DNA of 21,751 nt from JAJDXO01 sp964620095 (GTDB taxonomy: Bacteria > Pseudomonadota > Alphaproteobacteria > Rhodospirillales > UBA2165). A program made the translations under genes and the position numbers. Of this stretch, positions 14,359-21,751 are shown in pieces (position 1 is the stretch's first letter; the number at the start of each line of letters is the position of its first letter). The notes beneath the pieces were generated by a model, which was not told where the DNA came from, did no database searches, and saw only the letters and a list, made by a program, of their open reading frames with translations. Location: positions 1 through 21,751 of the forward strand of contig CAZUGT010000358.1 of the NCBI GenBank assembly GCA_964620095.1, given 5' to 3'.

Positions 14359-17300
14359 ATGGACGGGTCATTCTCATTTAGCCTCGAAGACAAATATACC
14401 TCCGACGACGGCCGAATTTACGTGACCGGCGTGCAGGCGCTCGTTCGGTTGCCGTTGGTTCAGCATCGCCGGGACAAGGCCGCGGGGCTGGATACGGCCG
14501 GGTTCATCTCCGGATACCGGGGCTCGCCCCTTGGCGGATACGACACGGCGCTGTGGCAGGCGCAGCAGCACCTGGATGCCCACCAGGTCACATTCCAGTC
14601 GGGCGTCAACGAGGATATGGCGGCGACCGCCTGCTGGGGCACGCAGCAGTTGGGGGTCAGCGAGCCCTCGAAACACGACGGCGTGTTCGCCATCTGGTAC
14701 GGCAAGGGGCCGGGCGTCGACCGGTCCGGCGATCCGCTCAAGCATGGCAGCCTGGCGGGCTCGTCCAGGCACGGCGGGGTGCTGGTGCTGGCCGGCGACG
14801 ACCACATGGCCAAGTCCTCGACCACGGCGCACCAGTCGGAACAGGCGCTGATCGCCGCCATGATCCCCATCCTCAATCCGGCCAATGTCCAGGAAATACT
14901 CGATTTCGGCTTGGCGGGCATTGCGCTCAGCCGCTATTCGGGGTGCTGGGTGGGCCTCAAGTGCGTTGCCGATACGGTGGAGAGCGCCGCGTCGGTCGAC
15001 GGTTCCCTGGACCGGATGCGGTTCTCCGAGCCCGGGGATTTTCGGATTCCGCCTGATGGTGTTCATTTCCGCTGGCCGGACGGGGCGGTCGCCAAGGAGG
15101 CCCGGCATGTGGACGTCAAGCTCAAGGCGGCTCAGGCCTTCGTCCGTTGGAACAGGCTCGACCGTCAGACTCATGCCGCCGGGACCAAACGTCTCGGCAT
15201 CGTCGCGACGGGTAAGGCATGGACGGATGTCTGCCAGGCCTTCGAGGAACTGGGCCTGACGGACCAACAGGTGGCCGACCTCGGCATCGGCGTGTTCAAG
15301 GTGGCAATGCCCTGGCCGCTGGTCCCCGAGCCGGTGCGGGACTTCTGCGCCGGACACCAGGAGGTCCTGGTGGTCGAGGAGAAGCGCAACATCATCGAAG
15401 ACCAGCTGGCCCGGCTGTTGTTCGATTTCCCCGACGGCCGGCGTCCCCGGCTGGTCGGCAAACTGGACGAGAAGGGCCGCCCGCTGGTGCCCGAATCCGG
15501 CGAATTGACCGGCACGCTGCTGGCGCGGATCATCGCCAACCGCTTCCTGGACGAAGAACGGCAGAGCTGCCTCAACGACGCCCTGAGCGCGCTCGCGCGG
15601 CGGACCAGGGCAGAGGGCCGCAATGCCGATCTCGGCGAGCGAAAACCCTGGTTCTGCGCCGGCTGTCCCCACAACACCTCGACCAAGGTGCCGGAGGGGT
15701 CCACCGCCCTCGCGGGTATCGGCTGTCATACGCTGTCGGTCTATATGGACCGCTCGGTCGGCGCCTACACCCACATGGGCGGCGAGGGCGGCACCTGGGT
15801 CGGCATGGCGCCGTTTTCGACGACGGAGCACATGTTTCAGAACATGGGCGACGGCACCTACTATCACTCGGGCCTGCTGGCGATACGCGCCGCGGTCAGG
15901 GCCGGCGTCAATATCACCTACAAGATCCTGTACAACGATGCCGTCGCGCTGACCGGCGGCCAGGCGGTCGAGGGCAATCTGACGCCGGCGGACATCACCC
16001 GCCAGCTTCGCGCCGAAGGCGTGCGCCGCATCCTGGTGGTTACCGACGAGCCCGAAAAGTACCCCGAAGATATCCCCTTCGCCGAAGGGGTGGAGGTCCA
16101 TGAGCGCCACGAGCTGGACCGGCTGCAGCGCGAGCTCCGCGAGGTGCCGGGCGCCACGGCCATCGTTTATGACCAGACGTGCGCCGCGGAGAAGCGCCGG
16201 CGGCGCAAGCGCGGCACGTTCCCCGATCCGGATCGGCGCATGTTCATTAATGAACTGGTCTGCGAGGGATGCGGCGATTGCGGCGAGACGTCCAACTGCG
16301 TGGCGGTGCGTCCGGTCGAAACGCCATTCGGCCGCAAACGGGCCATCGACCAGTCTTCCTGCAACAAGGATTTCACCTGTCTCGACGGATTTTGCCCCAG
16401 CTTCGTGACGGTCCGGGGCGGCACGCTCAGGAAGGCCACCAGGCCGGAAACGGCATCAGGCGACGATCCGGCGGCCGGCCTTCCGGTTCCCGCCGTCGCC
16501 GGATTCGATGTCGCCTGCAATGTGCTTCTGGGCGGTATAGGCGGGACGGGTGTGATTACCGTCGGCGCGCTGCTCGGGGTTGCCGCGCACCTAGACGGCC
16601 TCGCGGTATCGGTTCTCGATCAGACGGGGCTGGCGCAGAAGAACGGAGCGGTGGGTTCCCACGTGCGGATCGCCCGGTCGGTCGAGCACCTGGCCGCGAC
16701 CCGCATCGGCGCCGGCATGACGGATGTCCTTCTCGGGTTCGACATGATCACCGCGGCGAGCCAGGAGATGATATCCACCCTGTCGCGGGATCGCAGCCAC
16801 GCGGTCGTGAATTCCCATCTGGTGCCGCTGGCGAGCTTTGCGGAGCAGCCTGACATGTCCATCGACGGCGGCGGATACCGGGATGCCATCTCGGCACAGA
16901 TCGGCGCAGAGCGCGCCACCATGCTGAACGCGACCCATCTCGCGGAACGGATCATGGGCGATACGATCATGTCCAACATCTTCATGGTCGGCTTTGCGCT
17001 CCAAAAGGGATATCTCCCGGTTTCACTGGATGCACTGCAGCAGGCGATCCGCCTCAACGGTGTCGCGGTGGAGGCCAACCTCAGGGCGCTCGCCTGGGGA
17101 CGGGTCGCCGCCGAGGACCTGTCCCGGGTGCTGGAGTTGGCCGGCGGTGAACGGGACGCCTCGCCGCCCGAGACCGTCGACCGGATCATCGAACGGCGGG
17201 TGGAATCGCTGACGGCGTATCAAAATGCCGGTTTCGCCGAGACCTACGGCTCAATGGTCGCACGGGTCCGCCGCGCCGAAGCCGCCATCGCGCCCGGCCG

Positions 17301-17832
17301 CACGGATTTGACCGAAGCGGCGGCCCGCTCGCTTTACAAGCTGATGGCGGTAAAGGACGAGTATGAAGTGGCCCGGCTGTTTACCGATGGCCGTTTCGAG
17401 GCGAAGCTTCGCGAACAATTCGAGGGCGATTTCAAGATTGCCTTCAACTTCGCGCCGCCGATGTTCGCCAAGCTCGATCCGGTGACCGGACGGCCCGAGA
17501 AGATGGCGTATCCGGCGCCGTGGTATTTCGCCCTCCGAGTGTTGGCCAGACTGAAGGGCCTCAGGGGCACGGCGCTCGACATCTTCCGCTACTCCAAGGA
17601 CCGCAGGACGGAGCGAGAGCTGCTCTCGGCTTACCAGGGAACGCTGGAAGATATCCTGTCGAACCTGAATGCGGCCAATTACGGGACCGCCGTCGAGCTC
17701 GCCGCGCTGCCGCAGTCCATCCGCGGGTATGGTCCGGTCAAGGACAAGCACGCGGACGCGGCGCGAGAGAAAGAAAAGACCCTTCGTGAATCGTTCCACC
17801 GGGCCCCCGCGGGGGCGGAGGCGGCCGAGTAG
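14359..17832 (+). CDS. Indolepyruvate:ferredoxin oxidoreductase, fused single-chain form
   Basis: This 1157-residue enzyme of the 2-oxoacid:ferredoxin oxidoreductase superfamily oxidatively decarboxylates aryl- or branched-chain 2-oxoacids to acyl-CoA and reduces ferredoxin. The pyrimidine/alpha part is N-terminal. The TPP site is GDG (497-499) with N526 in LYNDAVALTGGQ. Cysteine groups follow at C635/C638/C641/C647 and C668/C674/C679. A gamma-type domain begins with GGIGGTGVITVG (725-736). The 1150-residue fused layout is the usual form in aerobic proteobacteria. It starts 52 bases after the EamA gene, with GGGAG 11-15 bases ahead. Its TAG stop directly abuts the stop of the convergent lyase gene. 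As a producer of reduced ferredoxin it could supply RdhA; this is inference. Confidence 0.92.
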   Translation: MDGSFSFSLEDKYTSDDGRIYVTGVQALVRLPLVQHRRDKAAGLDTAGFISGYRGSPLGGYDTALWQAQQHLDAHQVTFQSGVNEDMAATACWGTQQLGVSEPSKHDGVFAIWYGKGPGVDRSGDPLKHGSLAGSSRHGGVLVLAGDDHMAKSSTTAHQSEQALIAAMIPILNPANVQEILDFGLAGIALSRYSGCWVGLKCVADTVESAASVDGSLDRMRFSEPGDFRIPPDGVHFRWPDGAVAKEARHVDVKLKAAQAFVRWNRLDRQTHAAGTKRLGIVATGKAWTDVCQAFEELGLTDQQVADLGIGVFKVAMPWPLVPEPVRDFCAGHQEVLVVEEKRNIIEDQLARLLFDFPDGRRPRLVGKLDEKGRPLVPESGELTGTLLARIIANRFLDEERQSCLNDALSALARRTRAEGRNADLGERKPWFCAGCPHNTSTKVPEGSTALAGIGCHTLSVYMDRSVGAYTHMGGEGGTWVGMAPFSTTEHMFQNMGDGTYYHSGLLAIRAAVRAGVNITYKILYNDAVALTGGQAVEGNLTPADITRQLRAEGVRRILVVTDEPEKYPEDIPFAEGVEVHERHELDRLQRELREVPGATAIVYDQTCAAEKRRRRKRGTFPDPDRRMFINELVCEGCGDCGETSNCVAVRPVETPFGRKRAIDQSSCNKDFTCLDGFCPSFVTVRGGTLRKATRPETASGDDPAAGLPVPAVAGFDVACNVLLGGIGGTGVITVGALLGVAAHLDGLAVSVLDQTGLAQKNGAVGSHVRIARSVEHLAATRIGAGMTDVLLGFDMITAASQEMISTLSRDRSHAVVNSHLVPLASFAEQPDMSIDGGGYRDAISAQIGAERATMLNATHLAERIMGDTIMSNIFMVGFALQKGYLPVSLDALQQAIRLNGVAVEANLRALAWGRVAAEDLSRVLELAGGERDASPPETVDRIIERRVESLTAYQNAGFAETYGSMVARVRRAEAAIAPGRTDLTEAAARSLYKLMAVKDEYEVARLFTDGRFEAKLREQFEGDFKIAFNFAPPMFAKLDPVTGRPEKMAYPAPWYFALRVLARLKGLRGTALDIFRYSKDRRTERELLSAYQGTLEDILSNLNAANYGTAVELAALPQSIRGYGPVKDKHADAAREKEKTLRESFHRAPAGAEAAE

Positions 17833-18681
17833 TCAGAGCCCGATCCTTTCTCCGGCGGCCGCGATGCGTTTCAGCCGCTCGATGATGGGCGGCTCCAGGA
17901 ATTGGCCGTCGATCATTACCGCCGCCTGATCCTGGGCGCCGAACTTGGCGATCAGGTCGCGGGCCTCGGCGACCTCCTCGGCGGTGGGTGAAAAGACGCC
18001 GTTGACCGCCTCCACGTGCGCGGGGTGGATCAAGGATTTGCCGGTGAAACCGAGTTTCCGTGCCGCCCTGGCTTCGGCGGCCAGCCCGTCCAGGTCCCGG
18101 ATATGGAACCAGGGCGCATCGAGCACGTCGATGCCGGCGGCGCGGGCCGCCGCGACAAGCCGGGACCGCGCGTAGAGCAACGGTTCCCACGCATGCTCGG
18201 CGCGGAGGTCGAGGGCCATGTCCTGGGAGCCCAGCATCATGAAACCCACCCGCTCGTCGGCGGACGCGATTTCGAAAGACGCTTCGAGTCCGCGCGCTGA
18301 CTCGATCAGCGGGTGGATGAGCATTTCCAGGCCCTTGGTGGCGCCGGCGACGGTACGCACGTGATCCGGATCGCCGCACTTGGGGATCACCACGCCGTCC
18401 GGCCGCGCATCGGCTTCGGCGAGGGCTGCGAGATCGGCCCGTCCGGCGGCGGTTTCCACCCCGTTGATACGCATCAGGCGCTCGACGGAACCGTCATGCG
18501 CGCCGGCGAAGACGGCCAAGGTGCCGGCGCGGGTTGCATCCTTCGCGTCCGCGGCGACGGCATCTTCCAGATCGACGCAAACCATGTCGGCGCCGCTGGC
18601 AAGCGCTTTGGGATATATCTCGATGCGGGCGCCCGGCATGTAGAGCAGGGTGCGGCGGACGGGGACGGCCATATCGGTCAT
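17833..18681 (-). CDS. HpcH/HpaI-type CoA-ester lyase (citrate lyase beta-like)
   Basis: This 282-residue TIM-barrel enzyme is of the CitE/malyl-CoA lyase type, cleaving or forming 3-hydroxyacyl-CoA esters such as malyl-, citramalyl- or related CoA compounds with Mg2+. Visible motifs are DLEDAVA (37-43), PK (100-101), IESARGLE (126-133, with metal ligand E127), GSQDMALDL (151-159, with D154) and KSLIHP (215-220). M1 at 18681 and M4 at 18672 are both possible; a GGGCGG stretch ahead suits 18672 in spacing. The stop abuts the oxidoreductase stop with no gap. It diverges from the CaiB-type CoA transferase, which suggests a shared CoA-ester pathway. The precise substrate is not readable. Confidence 0.88.
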   Translation of the reverse strand: MTDMAVPVRRTLLYMPGARIEIYPKALASGADMVCVDLEDAVAADAKDATRAGTLAVFAGAHDGSVERLMRINGVETAAGRADLAALAEADARPDGVVIPKCGDPDHVRTVAGATKGLEMLIHPLIESARGLEASFEIASADERVGFMMLGSQDMALDLRAEHAWEPLLYARSRLVAAARAAGIDVLDAPWFHIRDLDGLAAEARAARKLGFTGKSLIHPAHVEAVNGVFSPTAEEVAEARDLIAKFGAQDQAAVMIDGQFLEPPIIERLKRIAAAGERIGL

Positions 18682-18736
18682 CCGCCCATTATGGATGCCG
18701 GGGTGCCTCGATTCCACCGCCGTTTCCTGATAGCCC

Positions 18737-18742
18737 TAGAGT
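18737..18742 (+). promoter_or_regulatory. Possible -10 element (CTAGAGTG context) before the CoA transferase gene
   Basis: TAGAGT lies 24 bases before the ATG at 18767 in the context CCCTAGAGTGG, matching the element before the MFS gene. It sits between TTTCCT (18723-18728) and AGGAAA (18745-18750), an inverted pair 16 bases apart that could be an operator or chance. Confidence 0.3.
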
Positions 18743-18766
18743 GGAGGAAATTGAAGGAGATGGACC

Positions 18767-19900
18767 ATGGCGGGTCCGCTGGAAGGTCTGTTGGTGGTCA
18801 CCCTGGAACAGGCGGTGGCCGCGCCCTATTGCACCTCGCGGCTGGCGGATGCCGGCGCCCGGGTCATCAAGATCGAGCGCGAGGGCGGTGATTTCGCCCG
18901 CGCCTACGACGCTGTCGTTCATGGCGAAAGCGCCTATTTCGTGTGGCTCAACCGGGGGAAGGAGAGCATCGTCCTCGACATCAAGCATGACGACGACCAG
19001 GCGCTCCTCCGCCGGATGATCGCCGGAGCGGACGTCTTCGTCCAAAACCTGATCCCCGGGGCCGCCGATCGGGCCGGGTTCGGCGGTGAGGCGCTCCGCG
19101 GGGCCCATCCACGTCTCATCACCGTCGACATCTCCGGTTACGCGGAGGAGGGCCCCTCGAAGGACATGAAGGCCTATGACATGTTGGTCCAGGCCGAGAC
19201 GGGACTCGCCTCCATCACCGGAACGCCCGAGGCGCCCGGCCGTGTCGGGGTCTCGGTTTGCGATATCGCCGCGGGCATGTACGCCTATTCCGCCATCCTG
19301 GAGGCGGTGATTTCCCGCCGGCAAACGGGCAAGGGGCAGGGGATCAGGGTCTCCCTTTTCGACGGCATGGCCGACTGGATGGCGGTGCCGCTGCTCCACA
19401 ACGACTACGGCGGCGAGGCGCCGGGCCGGGTGGGACTTCGCCATCCCTCCATCGCCCCCTATTCGAACTTCCGGTGCGCCGACGGCGGCCTTCTGGTTCT
19501 GTCGATCCAGAACGAGCGGGAATGGGCATCCTTTGCCGTCGATATTCTCGGCCGCCCCGAATATGCGGATGAGGGCCCCTATTCGACCGCGGCGCTGCGG
19601 GTGGAGAACGTCCACCGGCTGGAGGCCGAGATTCAGTCCGTGTTCGATCAACATGACCGCGAAGAGATGGCGGCCAAACTCCTGAACGCGGGCATCGCGT
19701 TCGGCCGGGTCAACTCGGTGGCCGAGTTCTCCGATCATCCCGATCTGCGCCGCGTCGAGGTTGCCACCGGGACCGGACCCGCCGCGATCCCCGCGCCGCC
19801 CGCGCGCCTGACGGGCGCGCCCCGGCAACCGGGGCCGGTCCCGTCTCTCGGTGAACACGGCAGCGCGCTTCGCCGGGAATTCGGCGCCCAGGCTGGATGA
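18767..19900 (+). CDS. CaiB/BaiF-type (family III) CoA transferase
   Basis: This 377-residue enzyme would transfer CoA between an acyl-CoA donor and a carboxylic acid in the cytoplasm. The N-terminal domain has the characteristic GPLEGLLVVTLEQAVAAPYC start, the LADAGARVIKIE strand and the NRGKESIVLD block. The catalytic aspartate that forms the anhydride intermediate is D166 in GVSVCDIAAG. The length is normal. A strong AAGGAGA ribosome-binding site six bases ahead fixes the start. It faces away from the CoA-ester lyase across 85 bases, and a VOC protein follows 49 bases later. Together these fit an activation/cleavage route for a small dicarboxylic or hydroxy acid; the acid is unknown. Confidence 0.93.
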   Translation: MAGPLEGLLVVTLEQAVAAPYCTSRLADAGARVIKIEREGGDFARAYDAVVHGESAYFVWLNRGKESIVLDIKHDDDQALLRRMIAGADVFVQNLIPGAADRAGFGGEALRGAHPRLITVDISGYAEEGPSKDMKAYDMLVQAETGLASITGTPEAPGRVGVSVCDIAAGMYAYSAILEAVISRRQTGKGQGIRVSLFDGMADWMAVPLLHNDYGGEAPGRVGLRHPSIAPYSNFRCADGGLLVLSIQNEREWASFAVDILGRPEYADEGPYSTAALRVENVHRLEAEIQSVFDQHDREEMAAKLLNAGIAFGRVNSVAEFSDHPDLRRVEVATGTGPAAIPAPPARLTGAPRQPGPVPSLGEHGSALRREFGAQAG

Positions 19901-19949
19901 GGCTCATGCTCCATGGCAATATGCGGGCCTATTTCGGGGGGAACCCAAA

Positions 19950-20363
19950 ATGATCGTTAATTCATTGGATCACTGGTCCATCGCATCGAAGCGATTGGAA
20001 GACAGCAGAAAGTTCTACGAGGACATTCTCGGCCTGGAGGCCGGATTCCGGCCCAAACTGACATCCACCGGCTATTGGATGTATGCCGGGGACAAGGCGA
20101 TCATTCATCTGGTCAAGGACGAGAGCGAGGACCTGGACGGCACGCCGCTGCCCGAGGGCCAAGGCACCAAGGAAGACATGGAGGACAGCGGGATCGACAA
20201 CCACATCGCCTTCACCATCGAAGACGCGGATGAGGTCCTGAACCTGCTGAAGGATCGCGATATCGGCTATTGGGACCGGGACCTGTCGGACCGCGGCCTC
20301 TATCAAATCTTCATCAAGGATCCCAACGGGGTGATTCTCGAACTCAACCACTATTCGACGTAA
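19950..20363 (+). CDS. VOC family metalloprotein (glyoxalase/dioxygenase-like)
   Basis: This 137-residue protein has two beta-alpha-beta-beta-beta repeats of the vicinal oxygen chelate fold. Candidate metal ligands are H8 (LDHWSI), H53 (IIHLV), H85 (NHIAF) and E131 (ILELNHY). The DPNGVILEL ending is typical. Members include glyoxalase I, lyases, epimerases and thiol transferases; this small form cannot be assigned a reaction. I took the start at 19950, with a GGGGGGA ribosome-binding site and a family-like N-terminus, over the longer frame from 19851, which overlaps the CoA transferase. It is co-directional with the CoA transferase. About 177 bases without a gene follow, holding only short GC-rich palindromes. 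Confidence 0.85.
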   Translation: MIVNSLDHWSIASKRLEDSRKFYEDILGLEAGFRPKLTSTGYWMYAGDKAIIHLVKDESEDLDGTPLPEGQGTKEDMEDSGIDNHIAFTIEDADEVLNLLKDRDIGYWDRDLSDRGLYQIFIKDPNGVILELNHYST

Positions 20364-20540
20364 CCCTGCCGGCCGGCTTCGGCGACAACGGCGGTGACGT
20401 CTTGGCCGGAAGCAAGCGCAGGCCCGATCGCTTGACTTTCATCTCGCCGCATGGTGCCTTGATCGCAAAAAAATGAGCATGATCCGCGGCCATTTCGGCG
20501 GCGGATTTCCGGCGGAGGCCGGGGGAGGAAGAATCCGCAG

Positions 20541-21488
20541 ATGGTCACCAATCTACTGGTCGTCGATTCCGAGGCGGACTTTTACCGCGAGCGTCTCTCG
20601 CCGGTTTTTCCGGACGTGGATTTTCTTTTGGCGCCCGATGGCGATGCGGCGGAAGAGTATCTTCCGGCCGCCGAAATCCTGTTTTCCATCGCCCGGTGGC
20701 TGACCCCGGAGCGGCTTGAGGCGTGCGGGAAGCTCAAATGGATTCAGTGCAACATTACCGGCACCGATCACCTGACCGAGGTGCTCGCGGCGCGGCCCGA
20801 CATTCTGTTGACCAACGGCCGGGGCATTCACGGACCCCAGATGTCGGAGGCTACGGTTCTCCATATGATGGCCATGTACCGGCAGGTCGGCCGGCTTGCG
20901 CGAAACCAGCGGGATCATGTGTGGGACCGGTTTTTGCCCCTGGTATTGGACAACCGCGTCGCGGTCATATTGGGCGTCGGCGCCATCGCCGAGCATCTGG
21001 CCGGTGTCCTCAAGGCGTTTGGGATGACCGTCCATGGAATCTCAAGTTCGCCCCGGGAGGTGCCCGGCTTCGATCGGATTTACGGCCGTGACGAGCTGCT
21101 CGAGGCGGCGGGCGAAGCGGACTTCCTCATTGTCCTGGTGCCGTTCACGCCGGAGAACGACAAGATCGTGAACGCCCGTGTGTTCGAGGCCATGAAGCCG
21201 ACGGCCATGCTGGTGAATGTGGCCCGGGGCGGCGTGGTCGATGAGGCGGCTCTCATCGACGCCCTCGACAGCGGCAAGATATCCGGGGCCGGTCTCGACG
21301 TATTCGAGACGGCGCCGCTGCCCGACGACAGTCCGCTTTGGGATATGGAGAACGTCTTCATGACGCCGTTTACCGGCGGACGCAGCGATCAGTACGAGCA
21401 GAACCTGCTGACCATTCAGGAACCCAATCTCCGCGCCTATTTGGCGGGTGAACGGGATAAGATGATCAATATCGTTTCCGGCGGGTGA
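20541..21488 (+). CDS. D-2-hydroxyacid dehydrogenase family protein with His-to-Phe change at the catalytic site
   Basis: This 315-residue protein belongs to the D-isomer-specific 2-hydroxyacid dehydrogenase family (glyoxylate/hydroxypyruvate reductase-like). It has the nucleotide-binding loop GVGAIAEHLAG, the NVARGGVVDEAAL segment with active-site R229, and DVFETAPLP with E256. The third catalytic residue, His in the usual TPH motif, is replaced: the segment reads FMTPFTGG with F277. The rest of the fold looks intact and the frame is open, so it is not an obvious pseudogene. GGGGGAGGAAG lies upstream of the ATG at a slightly long distance (about 10-12 bases). The function may be altered, for instance a non-redox or ligand-binding role. 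The next gene begins 27 bases later. Confidence 0.88.
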   Translation: MVTNLLVVDSEADFYRERLSPVFPDVDFLLAPDGDAAEEYLPAAEILFSIARWLTPERLEACGKLKWIQCNITGTDHLTEVLAARPDILLTNGRGIHGPQMSEATVLHMMAMYRQVGRLARNQRDHVWDRFLPLVLDNRVAVILGVGAIAEHLAGVLKAFGMTVHGISSSPREVPGFDRIYGRDELLEAAGEADFLIVLVPFTPENDKIVNARVFEAMKPTAMLVNVARGGVVDEAALIDALDSGKISGAGLDVFETAPLPDDSPLWDMENVFMTPFTGGRSDQYEQNLLTIQEPNLRAYLAGERDKMINIVSGG

Positions 21489-21515
21489 GCGCCGGTCCAG
21501 GGAAGGGAGAATACC

Positions 21516-21751
21516 GTGGTTGAAATGTCCGAACGTCTGAACATGCCGTTGTCCGACGCCGAGATGGAGCGCCGCTGGACAGCAGTTCGCGGCGCGATGG
21601 AGGAGGCGCGCGTCGACGTCCTCCTCATGCAAAACAACAACGACCACATGGGCGGCTACTGCAAGTACTTTACCGATATCCCAGCCACAAACGGCTATCC
21701 GCAGACGGTGGTTTTTCCGCGCGACGATGCGATGACCCTGATCCATCAGGG
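21516..21751 (+). CDS. M24 family peptidase / creatinase-like protein, N-terminal fragment
   Basis: The gene runs off the end of the window; 78 codons are visible. I took a GTG start at 21516 because GGAAGGGAGA ends 5 bases before it; an in-frame ATG at 21525 is the alternative. The visible part (SDAEMERRWTAVRGAMEEA, then VDVLLMQNNN and YCKYFTD) resembles the N-terminal creatinase/prolidase domain that precedes a metal-dependent pita-bread domain. The metal ligands would lie beyond the window. Relatives hydrolyse Xaa-Pro dipeptides, creatine or similar amide compounds, and DMSP lyase DddP is in this fold too. It is co-directional with the dehydrogenase-like gene. Confidence 0.7.
   Translation, partial: MVEMSERLNMPLSDAEMERRWTAVRGAMEEARVDVLLMQNNNDHMGGYCKYFTDIPATNGYPQTVVFPRDDAMTLIHQ

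Noticed and set aside
14374..16110. Long open frame of 578 codons on the minus strand opposite the indolepyruvate oxidoreductase gene.
   Set aside because: It is an antisense shadow; the TPP site and domain order are on the plus strand.
17803..17816. Perfect 14-base palindrome GCCCCCGCGGGGGC near the end of the oxidoreductase gene, as a terminator.
   Set aside because: It lies inside coding sequence, has no loop and no T-run, and such GC palindromes are expected by chance here.
20364..20540. A small gene or RNA in the gap between the VOC gene and the dehydrogenase-like gene.
   Set aside because: Short open frames there have no ribosome-binding site or recognisable product. Only GC-rich repeats such as GCCGGCCGGC are visible.

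Overview
The window is a gene-dense, GC-rich stretch in which nearly every base is coding and junctions are short or overlapping. Codon use, the protein families and the ATGA-type overlaps suggest an aerobic, heterotrophic alphaproteobacterium (Rhodospirillales-like, perhaps marine). That assignment is an inference from gene content; there is no rRNA or other marker gene. I saw no tRNA, CRISPR array, insertion sequence or integrase, and no intergenic gap exceeds 300 bases. The region looks like a catabolic accessory region.

Layout. (1) 1-4850, plus strand: a livG(partial)-livF-livH-livM ABC importer of the branched-chain amino acid type, followed closely by a hydroxypyruvate isomerase (hyi) and a long-form SAICAR synthetase (purC). 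(2) 4943-6184: an MFS exporter-like protein. (3) 6181-8323, minus strand: a D-threonine aldolase/D-serine dehydratase-type PLP enzyme and a compact 327-residue corrinoid/iron-sulfur protein of the reductive dehalogenase (RdhA)/QueG superfamily. (4) 8549-17832, plus strand: a 735-residue cytoplasmic RdhA, an HSD10-like short-chain dehydrogenase, a feruloyl-CoA synthetase-like enzyme, an EamA permease and a fused indolepyruvate:ferredoxin oxidoreductase, mostly with gaps below 55 bases. (5) 17833-21751: a CoA-ester lyase (minus), then a CaiB-type CoA transferase, a VOC metalloenzyme, a D-2-hydroxyacid dehydrogenase-like protein and the start of an M24 peptidase/creatinase-like gene (all plus).

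The centre of interest is the pair of RdhA-like proteins on either side of a divergent control region (8324-8548). The large one has two tandem copies of the corrinoid-binding module and two 4Fe-4S cluster motifs. It has no Tat signal and no RdhB anchor. By spacing it keeps a Tyr/Lys/Arg set matching the one described for the catabolic enzyme NpRdhA; in the N-terminal copy the Lys position is Glu. The operon that follows suggests removal of halogen from an aromatic or phenylpropanoid acid, CoA activation and side-chain oxidation. The ferredoxin-linked oxidoreductase is a possible source of low-potential electrons. A perfect inverted repeat just after the candidate rdhA promoter is a plausible operator. 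The substrate and these couplings are hypotheses; the domain architecture and motifs are seen directly.
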